Shown here: piece by piece, positions 25,462 through 31,679 of the stretch
Layout of the letters: each line of letters begins with the position of its first letter
Numbering within the stretch: the first letter of the stretch is position 1
Assembly: GCA_038204185.1 (NCBI GenBank)
Contig: JBBRDE010000019.1
Span: forward strand, 1-31,679
DNA: 31,679 nt
From: Salmonirosea sp038204185
Lineage (GTDB): Bacteria; Bacteroidota; Bacteroidia; Cytophagales; Spirosomataceae
Direction of reading: 5' to 3'
Program-made: the position numbers and the translations under genes
The notes under the pieces: model-generated
Databases searched by the model: none
Seen by the model: only the letters and a program-made list of their open reading frames with translations
Told to the model about the DNA's origin: nothing

Positions 25462-25489
25462 AAAAAATAAAACCCCACCATCGGCGGGG
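25461..25489 (-). terminator. Intrinsic terminator for the acyl-CoA dehydrogenase gene
   Basis: On the minus strand a 7-bp GC-rich stem (25483-25489 with 25473-25479, one G-U pair, 3-base loop) is followed by a T-rich tract (25472-25461). It lies about 105 bases past the stop at 25594. Confidence 0.7.
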
Positions 25490-25593
25490 CCTATTCACTC
25501 CTTGTCATGTTTTAGTTGTTGATAAAAACGATATAGTTTAGGTTAAGAAAATGCGCTTCAAAATATCAGGGGTACCCTAAGCCGTCAGCAGAC

Positions 25594-27396
25594 CTACATT
25601 AAAATTTCCTGTTCGGTAACGATGGTCAGCACCTCGGGGTCCATCAGCCGCGTTGCCAGCGCCTGGGTTTTGGGTACCTCATAGTGAAAATAAAATTTCA
25701 TGGTGTGTAGTTTGCTCTCGTAAAAGGCTACCTCTTCATGCGCCGGATTCTGGGTCAATAGCACTTTGCTGGCCGTAATGCCCTGCTTGAGCCATTGCCA
25801 GGCTACCGTCACGATGCCAAACAATTCCATATATAGCGTGGCGTCCATCAGGTATCGCTCGTAATCACCTTCGGCGGCGAAGGGGAGCAGACTTTGCGTT
25901 ACTTCCTGCAGCCCTTTAATTTCCTTACGCAGGGTTTCGGCGTAGGGTTTCAGCGCTTCATAAGTATCGGCTTCCGTTAAGGTTTTATTTATCTCAGCAA
26001 AGAGCAATCGGGGTGCTTTGCCACCTTTAATGGTCATTTTCCGTCCCAGCAAATCCTGCGCCTGAATGCCCGTAGTTCCTTCGTAGATAGGCGTGATACG
26101 AATATCGCGGTACATTTGCTCCAGCGGAAAATCTTCGGTAAATCCGTAGCCGCCCAATACCTGAAGTCCTTCGCTTACCGACCGCACGCCCATTTCGGTA
26201 GGAAAAGTTTTGGCCACGGGCGTCAGCAATTCCAGCAACAGTTCGTTATTTTCTTTCTCCTCGCCTTCGGTCACCCGCACCAGATCCGACAACCGGGCGC
26301 TTTCCATCAGCAGCGACAGCGAGCCTTCCACGATGGATTTCTGAAACAGCAGCATCCGCTTCACGTCGGGATGATGGATAATCATAGTTTGGGGCGAATC
26401 CAGCAGATTTTTCTCATTGAGACGGCGGCTTTGCGGGCGTTCTTTGGCGTATTCAAGGGAGGCATAGTAAGCCGCCGACGCAATGGCCGCGCCCGTCATA
26501 CCCACCCCGATGCGGGCCTCGTTCATCATCTGGAACATATAATACAGCCCACGATTCTGTTCGCCCACCAGCCAGCCGTGGCAGTCGTCGTTCTCGCCCA
26601 TGGTCAGGTGCATGGCCGGGGTACCTCGTTGGCCGAGTTTGTGGTAGATTCCCGTGGGGGTCACATCATTATTTTCAAAACTCCCATCCTCATTGAGGCG
26701 GTACTTAGGTACTACGAAGAGCGAAATACCCTTGGTACCTTTGGGCGCGCCTTTAATCCGCACCAGCATTAGATGCACCACATTGTCCACGGCATCGTGG
26801 TCGCCTGCCGAGATGAAAACCTTCTGCCCTTTGATGGCATAGCTCCCATCCGCCAGTGGTTCGGCCGAGGTCGTAATGTCCGACAAAGAACTACCCGCCT
26901 GGGGTTCTGTGAGAGCCATGGTGCCCTGCCACGTCCCATTCAGTAGGTTCGCGACATAGGTGTCGATCAGAACCGATGAACCAAAGGTGGCAATCAGATT
27001 GGCCGCTCCCGACGTCAGGCCGATGTACATCATGCCGTTATTAGCCGCCATCATGATGAAACTCACGCAGGAGCCAATTAACTCAGGTAGCTGTTGGCCG
27101 CCCTGCTCAAAGGGAAAACCGGCTCCAATAAGCCCGCCTTCGCCCACCGCTTTCAGAAAAGCCCTGATTTGGGGATGTACCGTTACCTTGCCTTCCTTTA
27201 ATTCGGGCTGGTTACGATCCACGTCGCGGTAATGGGGATACATGACGGTATCGGCAATCTGTGTCGCCGAGTCCAGCACCATGTCGAACGTCTCCCGATC
27301 ATGCGCCTCGAAGTAGGGGTACTTCGAGAGTTCGGTAGCATGATGAACTTCATAAAGCAGGAAGTCCAGGTTGCGGCGGCTGAAATAGTGGGCCAT
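25594..27396 (-). CDS. Acyl-CoA dehydrogenase, ~600-residue type
   Basis: 600 residues. FAD-dependent alpha,beta-oxidation of an acyl-CoA thioester, the first step of beta-oxidation, in the cytoplasm. The N-terminal 60 residues (MAHYFSRRNLDFLLYEVHHA) are the extension typical of the long DmdC/FadE5-like subgroup. The FAD/substrate strand region is TWQGTMALTEPQAGSSLSD (about 154-172) and GQKVFISAGDHD (about 190-201). The likely catalytic base is Glu439 in PIYEGTTGIQAQDLLGRK. The C-terminal ~130 residues form the extra helical domain of this subgroup. Length and domain order match intact enzymes. It is transcribed alone, with a candidate operator and -7 box upstream and an intrinsic terminator downstream. 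The substrate chain cannot be read from sequence. Confidence 0.93.
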   Translation of the reverse strand: MAHYFSRRNLDFLLYEVHHATELSKYPYFEAHDRETFDMVLDSATQIADTVMYPHYRDVDRNQPELKEGKVTVHPQIRAFLKAVGEGGLIGAGFPFEQGGQQLPELIGSCVSFIMMAANNGMMYIGLTSGAANLIATFGSSVLIDTYVANLLNGTWQGTMALTEPQAGSSLSDITTSAEPLADGSYAIKGQKVFISAGDHDAVDNVVHLMLVRIKGAPKGTKGISLFVVPKYRLNEDGSFENNDVTPTGIYHKLGQRGTPAMHLTMGENDDCHGWLVGEQNRGLYYMFQMMNEARIGVGMTGAAIASAAYYASLEYAKERPQSRRLNEKNLLDSPQTMIIHHPDVKRMLLFQKSIVEGSLSLLMESARLSDLVRVTEGEEKENNELLLELLTPVAKTFPTEMGVRSVSEGLQVLGGYGFTEDFPLEQMYRDIRITPIYEGTTGIQAQDLLGRKMTIKGGKAPRLLFAEINKTLTEADTYEALKPYAETLRKEIKGLQEVTQSLLPFAAEGDYERYLMDATLYMELFGIVTVAWQWLKQGITASKVLLTQNPAHEEVAFYESKLHTMKFYFHYEVPKTQALATRLMDPEVLTIVTEQEILM

Positions 27397-27450
27397 TTTT
27401 TAGTGCTTAGTTCGAAGTACTTCATTCAGAAGTGAGAAATTCTCAAATAG

Positions 27451-27478
27451 GTATGCTTGCATACTGTTTTCAAAGATA
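27451..27478 (-). promoter_or_regulatory. Promoter with palindromic operator for the acyl-CoA dehydrogenase
   Basis: The minus strand reads TATCTTTG at 27471-27478 (-7 consensus TAnnTTTG). Just downstream, at the expected transcription start, is the palindrome GTATGC-TT-GCATAC (27451-27464), a plausible repressor site. No -33 box is clear. Confidence 0.4.
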
Positions 27479-27606
27479 AAACTCATTTTTAAATTAATGG
27501 TTTAATACTTGTGAAAATTTTAAGAATGTGAAATTTGTACCTATGGTAGCCATACGCTAATTTGGCATTGAAATTGCGGGATAACCGAAGGATGATTTGA
27601 AAGAGG

Positions 27607-30009
27607 ATGAAGAGAAAATACAGAAGTCTTTGGCTATTTTTGGCAGTAATATTGGGGTTGGCACTACCACTCCGGGCTTCTCACATCATAGGCGGCAACC
27701 TGGTATTGACCCCCAAAGCTAGCCCCAAGGGTACCTACACCGTGTGCGTAGTTCTATATTACGACGCCCAAAGCACCGACCCCAATGCCGATCAGAGCGA
27801 ACTGACCGTATCTTTTTTTCGCAAAAAAGACAACGTCCGGCTCAACGACCTAAGCCTGAAGCTGGTTAGCCGCGAACCTCTGGCGTTCACGAATCCGGGC
27901 TGCGCTGCCTCCCGCAACTTGAAAATCAACGTGGTAAAGTTTGCCGCTGACATACCACTTCCCCTCAGTCAGTACGGCGATCCTCAGGGCTTCTATGTAA
28001 GTTGGGAACGCTGCTGCCGTAGTGGTAGCATAGGCAATCTCAAAAGTGCCGGCACATCCTCGCTGGTACTTTATGCCGAGTTTCCGCCCGTTTCCACGCA
28101 AAACAGTTCCCCCGTATTCAGTCCGGCCAACGGCGAAGTCCTGTGCCGCGACAAGCCCTACACGTTTGCGTCGGGGGCTACCGACCCCGACGGGGATGAA
28201 CTCCGCTATCGGTTGGAAACCCCTTTCAACAGTACGCGTCCGCCCTATGGCATCGATCCGCTTTCGCCCTCCACAGCGGGCCCCTATCCCAAAAGCGAAT
28301 GGGAAGATACTTTCAATCTGACCAATCCCCTGCCAAGCACTCCCGCCTTCGCGCTCGATGCCAAAACCGGCAGCATTAGTCTCACCCCCACCAAAATCGG
28401 TCTGTTTGTGTACCGGGTGGTCGTAGAAGAGTACCGCAACGGCCGCAAAATCGGTGAAGTCCACCGCGACTATCAGATGGTGGTGGTCAATTGCTCTAAT
28501 GAAAACCCATCGCCCGTTTCGCTCACTTCCGCTACCTTTCCTCCCGGCACGTCGGTGGTCGAGGGAGATTCGCTGATTGAAGTCGGTATTTGCCGGGGCG
28601 ACATAATAGCCCTCAAAGCCGAAGTAGATACCCGCTGGGCCTATCAGTGGCAGCGGGATGGGGTGAATATCGAAAAGGCCAAAGGACCTGCCATCGCTAT
28701 AACCCAGGAAGGAGTATACAGCGTCATTAAAACGTTTGCCGATCGCTGCGCCAATACCAGCACCCTGAGCGAGAAATTCGAAGTGAGATACCGAACCCAG
28801 GAAAAGGTGGAGATTGTCCCCGGCCCGAAAGCCGGGGTTTGTGAAGGTTCATCAGTGGACCTGAAAGCCAATGTAGGCGGACCGGGATGGACGTTTCGGT
28901 GGCAAAAAGATGGCGCTGAGCTAAGCGGGGCCTCGCTGAGCACGTTGTCAGGTATTCGGGGAGCCGGGATGTTTGTCGTGAAGGCCACTGATGTGGTAAC
29001 GCGCTGTGTGAGCTTCGATACTGTGACGGTGACCCTCAACGCCCGGCCTCCGGCCTTACTTAGTGTTCCGGTAGGCACGCAGCTCTGTGAGGGCGACTCG
29101 CTTCCCTTACAGGCTAACAAGGGAAACAATCTCAAGTATGTATGGTACCGGGACAACATCGCCCAGCCTAACCCACTGGGTTCATCCAATTTTGTTCGCA
29201 CCGGGGGGATTTTTTCGGTGCAGGTGAGCGACACTATTACGGGCTGCTTTCGGCGATCGGATACATTACGAGTTGTACTCAATCCGGTACCCAAAGTTCT
29301 CTTCGACTCCATTCCGCTGGTCTGCGGCCAACCGAATGCGCGTTTATCGCTGGTTGCTACCCCAGCCGGAGGTACTTTTTCGGGAAGGGGGGTAGAGGGC
29401 GCCTCGTTTGATGCCCGGCAGGCCGGTGGGGGCAGCCACCTGATCACGTATCGTTACCAGACACCCACGGGCTGCAGTGCCACCGCAACCCGGATCGTCC
29501 AGGTACTCCCTGCGCCGAGGGCCCTACTGGGAGGCGGCAGAACCATTTTACAAGGAGACAGCCTGCTGATCCGTAGCTCGGTAACCGAGGGCGCTGCTTA
29601 CGCGTGGTCGCCGCCGCTGGGTCTGAATAACCCGACACTGGCTCAACCCACCGTTTCGCCCGAACAATCGACTACCTACCGGCTGCGCGTGACGGCGGCC
29701 AACGGTTGTTTTTCAGAAACTGATATTAGGATAGAAGTACTACCGCCGGTCAAAATCCCCAATGGCTTTACCCCTAACGGTGATGGTACTAACGATACCT
29801 GGGCGATAGAAAACAGCGAAGCCTATGCGGATTGTGAGGTAACCGTATTCAACCGCTGGGGCAACAAGGTGTATTCTTCCAGAGGGTACAACAGCGATTG
29901 GGATGGGCGGATCAACAATGAAGAATTGCCCGCTGCTACCTATTATTACGTCATCAAATTCCACCCCGATCTACCCGTGAAAAGCGGCAGTGTGACGATA
30001 TTTAGGTAG
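27607..30009 (+). CDS. Large secreted Ig/PKD-like protein with T9SS type B (gliding-associated, CHU_C) sorting domain
   Basis: 800 residues. A signal peptide (MKRKYRSLWLFLAVILGLAL..., cleavage near residue 24) is followed by ASHIIGGNLVL, the usual mature start of this Bacteroidota family. The N-terminal ~300 residues form a conserved beta module with paired cysteines (ERCCRSG) and a cadherin-like DPDGDELRYRL segment. Three Ig-like repeats follow at about 325-395, 399-480 and 485-565, each with the C-x-GDS/SS-L-A ... W-x-DG pattern. The C-terminal sorting domain (from about residue 716) has IPNGFTPNGDGTNDTW, FNRWGNKVYSS and DWDGRINNEELPAATYYY, the type B signal that sends cargo through the type IX secretion system. 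Likely an exposed adhesin or surface protein; the ligand is unknown. Its stop falls within a heptamer repeat. Confidence 0.9.
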   Translation: MKRKYRSLWLFLAVILGLALPLRASHIIGGNLVLTPKASPKGTYTVCVVLYYDAQSTDPNADQSELTVSFFRKKDNVRLNDLSLKLVSREPLAFTNPGCAASRNLKINVVKFAADIPLPLSQYGDPQGFYVSWERCCRSGSIGNLKSAGTSSLVLYAEFPPVSTQNSSPVFSPANGEVLCRDKPYTFASGATDPDGDELRYRLETPFNSTRPPYGIDPLSPSTAGPYPKSEWEDTFNLTNPLPSTPAFALDAKTGSISLTPTKIGLFVYRVVVEEYRNGRKIGEVHRDYQMVVVNCSNENPSPVSLTSATFPPGTSVVEGDSLIEVGICRGDIIALKAEVDTRWAYQWQRDGVNIEKAKGPAIAITQEGVYSVIKTFADRCANTSTLSEKFEVRYRTQEKVEIVPGPKAGVCEGSSVDLKANVGGPGWTFRWQKDGAELSGASLSTLSGIRGAGMFVVKATDVVTRCVSFDTVTVTLNARPPALLSVPVGTQLCEGDSLPLQANKGNNLKYVWYRDNIAQPNPLGSSNFVRTGGIFSVQVSDTITGCFRRSDTLRVVLNPVPKVLFDSIPLVCGQPNARLSLVATPAGGTFSGRGVEGASFDARQAGGGSHLITYRYQTPTGCSATATRIVQVLPAPRALLGGGRTILQGDSLLIRSSVTEGAAYAWSPPLGLNNPTLAQPTVSPEQSTTYRLRVTAANGCFSETDIRIEVLPPVKIPNGFTPNGDGTNDTWAIENSEAYADCEVTVFNRWGNKVYSSRGYNSDWDGRINNEELPAATYYYVIKFHPDLPVKSGSVTIFR

Positions 30010-30118
30010 TGGATAATTGATAGTGGAGAGTTGATAATGAAAAAAGGTGCCCGTTTTGAGTAACACTGGCCCAGTGATTTCGAATTTAAAAGCACTTTCA
30101 ACTATCCACTTTCAACTA
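30007..30118. repeat. Inverted pair of heptamer-repeat blocks at a convergent gene junction
   Basis: Left block 30007-30041 reads as successive 7-mers TAGTGGA, TAATTGA, TAGTGGA, GAGTTGA, TAATGAA. Right block 30091-30118, read on the minus strand, gives TAGTTGA, AAGTGGA, TAGTTGA, AAGTGCT. The arms 30008-30025 and 30093-30110 are complementary at 16 of 18 positions, so transcripts from either side could fold. Confidence 0.6.
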
Positions 30119-30121
30119 AAT

Positions 30122-30718
30122 TTAAACTCCTTCCGCTACCACCGTTTTCACGCCGGGCACCATGCGGGTCAGAAGGTTTTCGATGCCTGCTTTCAGAGTA
30201 AGGGTAGAAGAAGGACAGCCGCTGCAAGAACCCTGCAACAGTACCTTCACCACACCTGAATCGTCGTCAAACGAGTGGAAGTTGATCGCACCGCCGTCTG
30301 ACTCGACAGCCGGACGCACGTACTGATCCAAAGCTGCCTTGATTTTCTGCACCGTTTCGGTATCGTTGGCCTCCACCACAAGCGTATTGCTTTCGATGGT
30401 TTTGGGCTCGAAGACGGGCTGGTTCTCTTCAAAGTATATTTTCAAAAACTGCTTGGTATCGTACAGAACCTCTTCCCAGGCGCTGGCATCGTCTTTCGTG
30501 ATCGTAACAAAATTACTGGCAATGAATACCCGCTGTACGTGGGGGAACTGGAATAAATCCGCCGCCAAAGGCGATGCTTTTCCCTCCTCCATAGCAGCAG
30601 CATGGGAGGGGTAGTCAAACGACAGTCCATCGGGAACCAACTCGAAATTCAGGACGAATTTCATGGAGTTAGGGTTGGGACTGAGTTCCGTATAGATATA
30701 AATTGGGCGATTCAACAT
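30122..30718 (-). CDS. Nfu-type Fe-S cluster scaffold protein
   Basis: 198 residues from the ATG at 30718 (MLNRPIYIYTELSPNPNSMKF), the start conserved in this family; upstream ATGs up to 30826 would add a non-conserved leader running toward the terminator at 30831-30861. The N-terminal Nfu_N domain spans about 1-90 (SPNPNSMKFVLN, FPHVQRVFIASNFVTITK). The C-terminal NifU-like domain (about 115-198) has VRPAVESDGGAINF and GSCSGCPSST with the cluster-binding Cys165-x-x-Cys168. Carries and delivers Fe-S clusters to target enzymes in the cytoplasm. Convergent with the T9SS-secreted protein gene; likely a single-gene transcript. Confidence 0.93.
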   Translation of the reverse strand: MLNRPIYIYTELSPNPNSMKFVLNFELVPDGLSFDYPSHAAAMEEGKASPLAADLFQFPHVQRVFIASNFVTITKDDASAWEEVLYDTKQFLKIYFEENQPVFEPKTIESNTLVVEANDTETVQKIKAALDQYVRPAVESDGGAINFHSFDDDSGVVKVLLQGSCSGCPSSTLTLKAGIENLLTRMVPGVKTVVAEGV

Positions 30719-30830
30719 AATTAGAAAAGTGATGGTTGATAATGACTGCTTTGCTGAAACCGACTGTCTGTTCAGCAACATGATTTCAGTACTTGAACAT
30801 CGGATAACCTGAATTGGTTTGTTCACGAAG

Positions 30831-30861
30831 AAAGCCCACCGGAATTACTCCGGTGGGCTTT
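30831..30861 (-). terminator. Terminator of the rplU-rpmA operon
   Basis: Perfect 13-bp stem (AAAGCCCACCGGA at 30831-30843 with 30849-30861) and a 5-base loop, 47 bases past the rpmA stop on the minus strand. The stem ends in A/T on both sides, so it could act in both directions. Confidence 0.8.
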
Positions 30862-30907
30862 CAGATAATGCAACGTAATTCAGCGTGATGCTGAAACTGA
30901 GCGAAGG

Positions 30908-31192
30908 CTAAGCTTCGGCCGCTACGGGCTCAGCTACTGCGATGGGCTCAATAGAAACGTACGACTTGTTGCCGGCTTTCTTTTTGAACACCACGTGACC
31001 TTCTACCAATGCAAAAAGCGTATGGTCGCGACCCAAACCGACGTTACGGCCCGGATTGTGCTTCGTACCACGCTGACGAATAATAATGCTGCCTGCTTTG
31101 GCGTGTTGTCCACCAAACAGCTTAACACCCAGATATTTGGGATTCGAATCCCGTCCGTTTTTGGAGCTACCTACCCCTTTCTTATGTGCCAT
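30908..31192 (-). CDS. rpmA: 50S ribosomal protein L27
   Basis: 94 residues. Begins MAHKKGVGSSKNGRDSNPKYLGVKLFGGQ, the universal L27 N-terminus that reaches the peptidyl-transferase centre; no cleavable N-terminal extension as in Firmicutes. RQRGTKHNPGRNVGLGRDHTLFAL and VVFKKK are also diagnostic. A short Ala/Glu-rich tail (PVAAEA) ends the protein. Follows rplU on the same strand with a 68-base spacer that contains the octamer repeat. Confidence 0.98.
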   Translation of the reverse strand: MAHKKGVGSSKNGRDSNPKYLGVKLFGGQHAKAGSIIIRQRGTKHNPGRNVGLGRDHTLFALVEGHVVFKKKAGNKSYVSIEPIAVAEPVAAEA

Positions 31193-31201
31193 AATAAATG
31201 T

Positions 31202-31256
31202 GAATGATAGAATGAGTGAATGATAGAATGAGTGAAGAATTTCTATTCTATCATTC
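31202..31256. repeat. Octamer tandem/inverted repeat between rplU and rpmA
   Basis: The 16-mer GAATGATAGAATGAGT is repeated twice in tandem (31202-31233), itself two related octamers. ATTCTATCATTC at 31245-31256 is the exact inverse of GAATGATAGAAT at 31218-31229, giving a 12-bp stem with a 15-base loop in the intercistronic RNA. It shares 20 identical bases with 8330-8349. Confidence 0.7.
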
Positions 31257-31260
31257 GAAA

Positions 31261-31572
31261 TTAAATTATAATACCGTCAATCCGAATTTTCGTCAGGTAC
31301 TGACGGTGACCGTTCTTCTTACGATATCCCTTGCGGCGTTTCTTTTTGAAAACGATTACTTTCTCACCTTTGAGGTGTTCCAGAATCGTGGCGTTTACAG
31401 TGATACCCTCGATTCCGGGGGCACCGATCTGAATCGCGCCTCCGTCGTCGACGAGGAGGACTTTGTCGAAAACAAGTGCAGCGTCCACATCCCCTTCAAG
31501 CCGGTGCGTGAAGATGGTGCGGTCCTTTTCAACCTTAAATTGCTGACCTGCGATTTCTACGATTGCGTACAT
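31261..31572 (-). CDS. rplU: 50S ribosomal protein L21
   Basis: 103 residues from the ATG at 31572 (MYAIVEIAGQQFKVEKDRTI), the universal L21 start. An in-frame ATG at 31656 would add 28 residues, but it lies upstream of the promoter at 31603-31634 and encodes unconserved sequence. KVLLVDDGGAIQIGAPGIEG and the basic RNA-binding end FKKKRRKGYRKKNGHRQYLTKIRI are diagnostic. First gene of the rplU-rpmA operon. Confidence 0.97.
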   Translation of the reverse strand: MYAIVEIAGQQFKVEKDRTIFTHRLEGDVDAALVFDKVLLVDDGGAIQIGAPGIEGITVNATILEHLKGEKVIVFKKKRRKGYRKKNGHRQYLTKIRIDGIII

Positions 31573-31602
31573 GTATCTAGCTTCTTTTTTTGAAATGAGG
31601 GG

Positions 31603-31634
31603 CAAAGATAAGGACTTGGGCCTGATTTTACAAA
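31603..31634 (-). promoter_or_regulatory. Promoter of rplU-rpmA
   Basis: On the minus strand, TTTG (31631-31634), a 20-base spacer and TATCTTTG (31603-31610) match the Bacteroidota -33/-7 consensus TTTG / TAnnTTTG exactly. The -7 box is about 30 bases before the rplU ATG at 31572. Confidence 0.75.
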
Positions 31635-31679
31635 GTACACTGCTGAAATATTTCAATTGGCAAACACTACGCCCAAAAT

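Noticed and set aside
30719..30826. N-terminal extension of Nfu from the ATG at 30826
   Set aside because: The family begins at MLNRPIYIYTE; the extra 36 residues are unconserved in character and reach almost to the terminator stem.
31202..31256. CRISPR array
   Set aside because: The repeats are 8-16 bases and contiguous, with no spacers and no cas genes.
31573..31656. N-terminal extension of L21 from the ATG at 31656
   Set aside because: It spans a near-perfect promoter, and L21 universally begins MYAIVEIAGQQ.

Overview
The window looks like chromosomal DNA of a Bacteroidota bacterium, most likely from the Cytophagales (Spirosoma/Dyadobacter-like). Several features support this: two proteins with type IX secretion (T9SS) C-terminal sorting domains (one type A, one type B), a gingipain-like C25 protease of the PorU type, GIN-domain and PspC proteins behind a PadR regulator, an Nfu scaffold with the Bacteroidota-type N-terminus, and promoter boxes matching the Bacteroidota sigma consensus TAnnTTTG, with the clearest example upstream of rplU. 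The hexamer GGTACC is strikingly over-represented: about 46 copies counted by eye against roughly 8 expected.

Region 1 (1-7676, + strand) is the most unusual part. It is a tight five-gene operon whose 5' end lies outside the window. In order it encodes a tubulin/FtsZ-like GTPase (truncated by the window edge), an 1159-residue protein with an actin/Hsp70-type ATPase domain behind a ~590-residue unknown N-terminus, a small coiled-coil protein, a MotA/ExbB-like stator protein with a ~290-residue cytoplasmic tail (ZorA-like), and a MotB/OmpA-like partner (ZorB-like). My reading is an ion-driven membrane motor of the ZorAB type coupled to a tubulin-like and an actin-like NTPase rather than to the usual Zorya effectors. 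A defence or envelope-remodelling role is inference.

Region 2 (7685-13362, - strand) holds an acyl-CoA thioesterase, an outer-membrane barrel protein, and a PadR - PspC/GIN - GIN lipoprotein - nucleotidyltransferase operon that looks like an envelope-stress module. That operon ends at a strong hairpin terminator.

Region 3 (13592-19288, + strand) holds folA (DHFR), closely followed by a PorU-like C25 peptidase and a multi-spanning GT-C-like membrane protein. Region 4 (19292-21921, - strand) has thiamine pyrophosphokinase, MazG, and an uncharacterised helical protein carrying a DLDDTA motif like that of class II terpene cyclases.

Region 5 (21993-31679) contains a small barrel protein, a divergent CPA1 Na+/H+ antiporter and DUF389 membrane protein, a 600-residue acyl-CoA dehydrogenase, a large T9SS-secreted Ig-like protein, Nfu, and the rplU-rpmA ribosomal operon with a clear promoter and terminator. 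Two families of short tandem/inverted intergenic repeats (octamer- and heptamer-based) occur at gene ends. No tRNA, rRNA, CRISPR array, insertion sequence or phage gene was seen, and no non-coding stretch exceeds 300 bases; the longest is 13363-13622, which holds the padR and folA promoters.
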